Assembly (NCBI RefSeq): GCF_900169785.1
Contig: NZ_FWER01000044.1
Coordinates: 1-48,129, forward strand
Reading direction: 5' to 3'
Length of the DNA stretch: 48,129 nucleotides
From: Rhizobium sullae
Lineage (GTDB): Bacteria; Pseudomonadota; Alphaproteobacteria; Rhizobiales; Rhizobiaceae
Shown here: one piece after another, positions 47,183-48,129 of the stretch
How positions within the stretch are numbered: the stretch's first letter is position 1
Layout of the letters: each line of letters begins with the position of its first letter
The notes under the pieces: model-generated
The model's database searches: none
What the model was told of the DNA's origin: nothing
The model's input: only the letters and a program-made list of their open reading frames with translations
Translations under genes and position numbers: made by a program

Positions 47183-47986
47183 ATGAATCGCATTCTCATC
47201 ACCGGCGCGGCCGGAAAAATCGGGAGTACCTTACGTGAAGGCTTGCGCGGACGGTACGCGGTGCTGCGCCTTTCCGACATCGCGCCACTCGATTCGGCGC
47301 GCGCCGGCGAAGAGATCATGCGCGCCGATCTCACCGATCTCGCCGAGGTGGAGGGCGCCATGCGGGGCGTCGATTGTGTTGTCCACCTTGGCGCAATCGC
47401 AGGCGAGGATACGTGGGACAAAATCCTGCCTCACAACGTGGTCGGTACCTGGAATGTGTTCGAGGCTGCGCGGCGACAAGGTGTGCATCGCGTCATCTAT
47501 GCGAGCTCGCACCACGTGGTCGGGTTCTATCGGCGCGCCCGCTTCATCGACCAGACGGTCGCTCCGCGGCCGGACGGCGTCTATGGAGTGAGCAAGGTGT
47601 TCGGCGAGGCAGTCGGACGCCTGTTTGCCGACAAACACGGCCTGTCGGTCGCCTGTCTCCGCATTGGCGCCTTTCGCGACAAGCCGGCTGATCGGCGCCT
47701 GCTCCCTATCTGGCTCAGCCCGCGCGACGCCGTGCGGTTGGTCGGATGCTGCATCGATGCGCCCGACTATCATTTCATCGTCGTCTACGGCGTTTCCAAC
47801 AACAGGCGCAACCGCTACCGCAATGCAGGCATCGAGTCGCTCGGTTATCGACCGCAGGACGACTCGGAGGATTATGCGGCCGACATTCTGAGTACGCCGG
47901 ACATCGAGGATGCCCTCTCGCGGCAATTCCACGGCGGCCTCTATACGCAAATGGGATTCGATGGCGACCTTGCGCGGATCGAGTAG
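47183..47986 (+). CDS. NAD-dependent epimerase/dehydratase, uronate dehydrogenase-like
   Basis: The gene encodes 267 aa. It is an extended-SDR-type Rossmann protein: loop TGAAGKIGSTL (7-17), Asp32 for NAD, then HLGAIAGEDTW and YASSHHVVGFYRRARF, and the catalytic Tyr134-x3-Lys138 in DGVYGVSK. The words PRPDGVYGVSK and SSHHVVGFY match the Agrobacterium/Pseudomonas uronate dehydrogenase Udh, which oxidises glucuronate or galacturonate to the aldaro-lactone. The end RQFHGGLYTQMGFDG also fits. If so, it would feed the glucarate-dehydratase-like enzyme at 7.1 kb. Alone in its direction; the substrate is inferred. Confidence 0.75.
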   Translation: MNRILITGAAGKIGSTLREGLRGRYAVLRLSDIAPLDSARAGEEIMRADLTDLAEVEGAMRGVDCVVHLGAIAGEDTWDKILPHNVVGTWNVFEAARRQGVHRVIYASSHHVVGFYRRARFIDQTVAPRPDGVYGVSKVFGEAVGRLFADKHGLSVACLRIGAFRDKPADRRLLPIWLSPRDAVRLVGCCIDAPDYHFIVVYGVSNNRRNRYRNAGIESLGYRPQDDSEDYAADILSTPDIEDALSRQFHGGLYTQMGFDGDLARIE

Positions 47987-48094
47987 CGTCGCCAGGTCGG
48001 ACGGAAGCCCAAGTCCTGATCTCCTACGGAGGGGCAATCCTCGGTGCCGAGAATTGCGGACGCAGTTTTCTTGCGCGCGTTGCTCACGGCACAC

Positions 48095-48129
<35 letters not shown>

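Overview
The window looks like an accessory (plasmid, chromid or island) segment from an alphaproteobacterium of the Rhizobiaceae (Rhizobium/Ensifer/Agrobacterium type). Grounds for this are a SyrB-family protein, a PL15 exo-alginate lyase whose length and catalytic residue numbering match Agrobacterium Atu3025, an Atu4866-type lipocalin-like protein, a TGA-N9-TCA (RirA-type) iron box, rbs-type sugar ABC genes and several small proteins of rhizobial type. Intact catabolic operons alternate with heavily decayed mobile-element scars.

Layout. 0-5.2 kb is a scar-rich margin: a phasin-like gene cut by the window edge, a GNAT-domain fragment abutting a frameshifted Mu/TniA-type transposase fragment, a SyrB-family pair, a truncated nuclease-like ORF, an intact DUF4142-cupredoxin-ECF sigma operon and a frameshifted AraC fragment. 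At 5.6-7.1 kb lies a DHA2-type MFS exporter. From 19.3 kb back to 7.1 kb (minus strand) runs one long alginate operon: GntR regulator, AlgS-like ATPase, AlgM1/AlgM2-like permeases, AlgQ-like binding protein, PL15 lyase, SDR reductase, a shortened SGNH-like protein, a D-2-hydroxyacid dehydrogenase, a TIM-barrel isomerase and a glucarate-dehydratase-like enolase-superfamily enzyme. At 19.5-21.2 kb are an IS1182-like remnant, a VapBC toxin-antitoxin pair, a broken integrase and a frameshifted DUF2218 gene. At 21.5-25.4 kb is a ferric-iron ABC transporter with a candidate RirA operator. At 25.6-27.8 kb are a LysR/SDR divergent pair and an Atu4866-type gene.

28.0-39.5 kb holds ribB with an FMN riboswitch and then the most interesting locus. 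A divergent sugar/polyol module contains two SDR polyol dehydrogenases, triosephosphate isomerase, an rbs-type ABC transporter, a split transketolase, an FGGY kinase and a SorC/EryD-type regulator. Three copies of a 16-bp palindrome (consensus GTGAATAWWWATTCAC) lie exactly at the three expected control points: one per divergent operon and one before the regulator gene. My reading is polyol -> ketose -> ketose phosphate -> transketolase cleavage giving DHAP, with TpiA converting DHAP back to the glyceraldehyde-3-phosphate acceptor. This resembles the D-apulose-4-phosphate transketolase route, but with dehydrogenases in place of the apiose isomerase. The substrate is not proven.

39.9-48.1 kb: an L,D-transpeptidase, an XRE regulator, a decayed HlyD fragment, a tight operon of three small proteins of rhizobial type, an SDR plus QueA-like pair under a textbook SoxR promoter (19-bp spacer, TTCAAGTTAACTTGAA), the soxR gene itself, a small membrane protein and a uronate-dehydrogenase-like enzyme. 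The window ends in a (TC)17 run that is probably a contig terminus or assembly artefact. No tRNA, rRNA or CRISPR array was seen.
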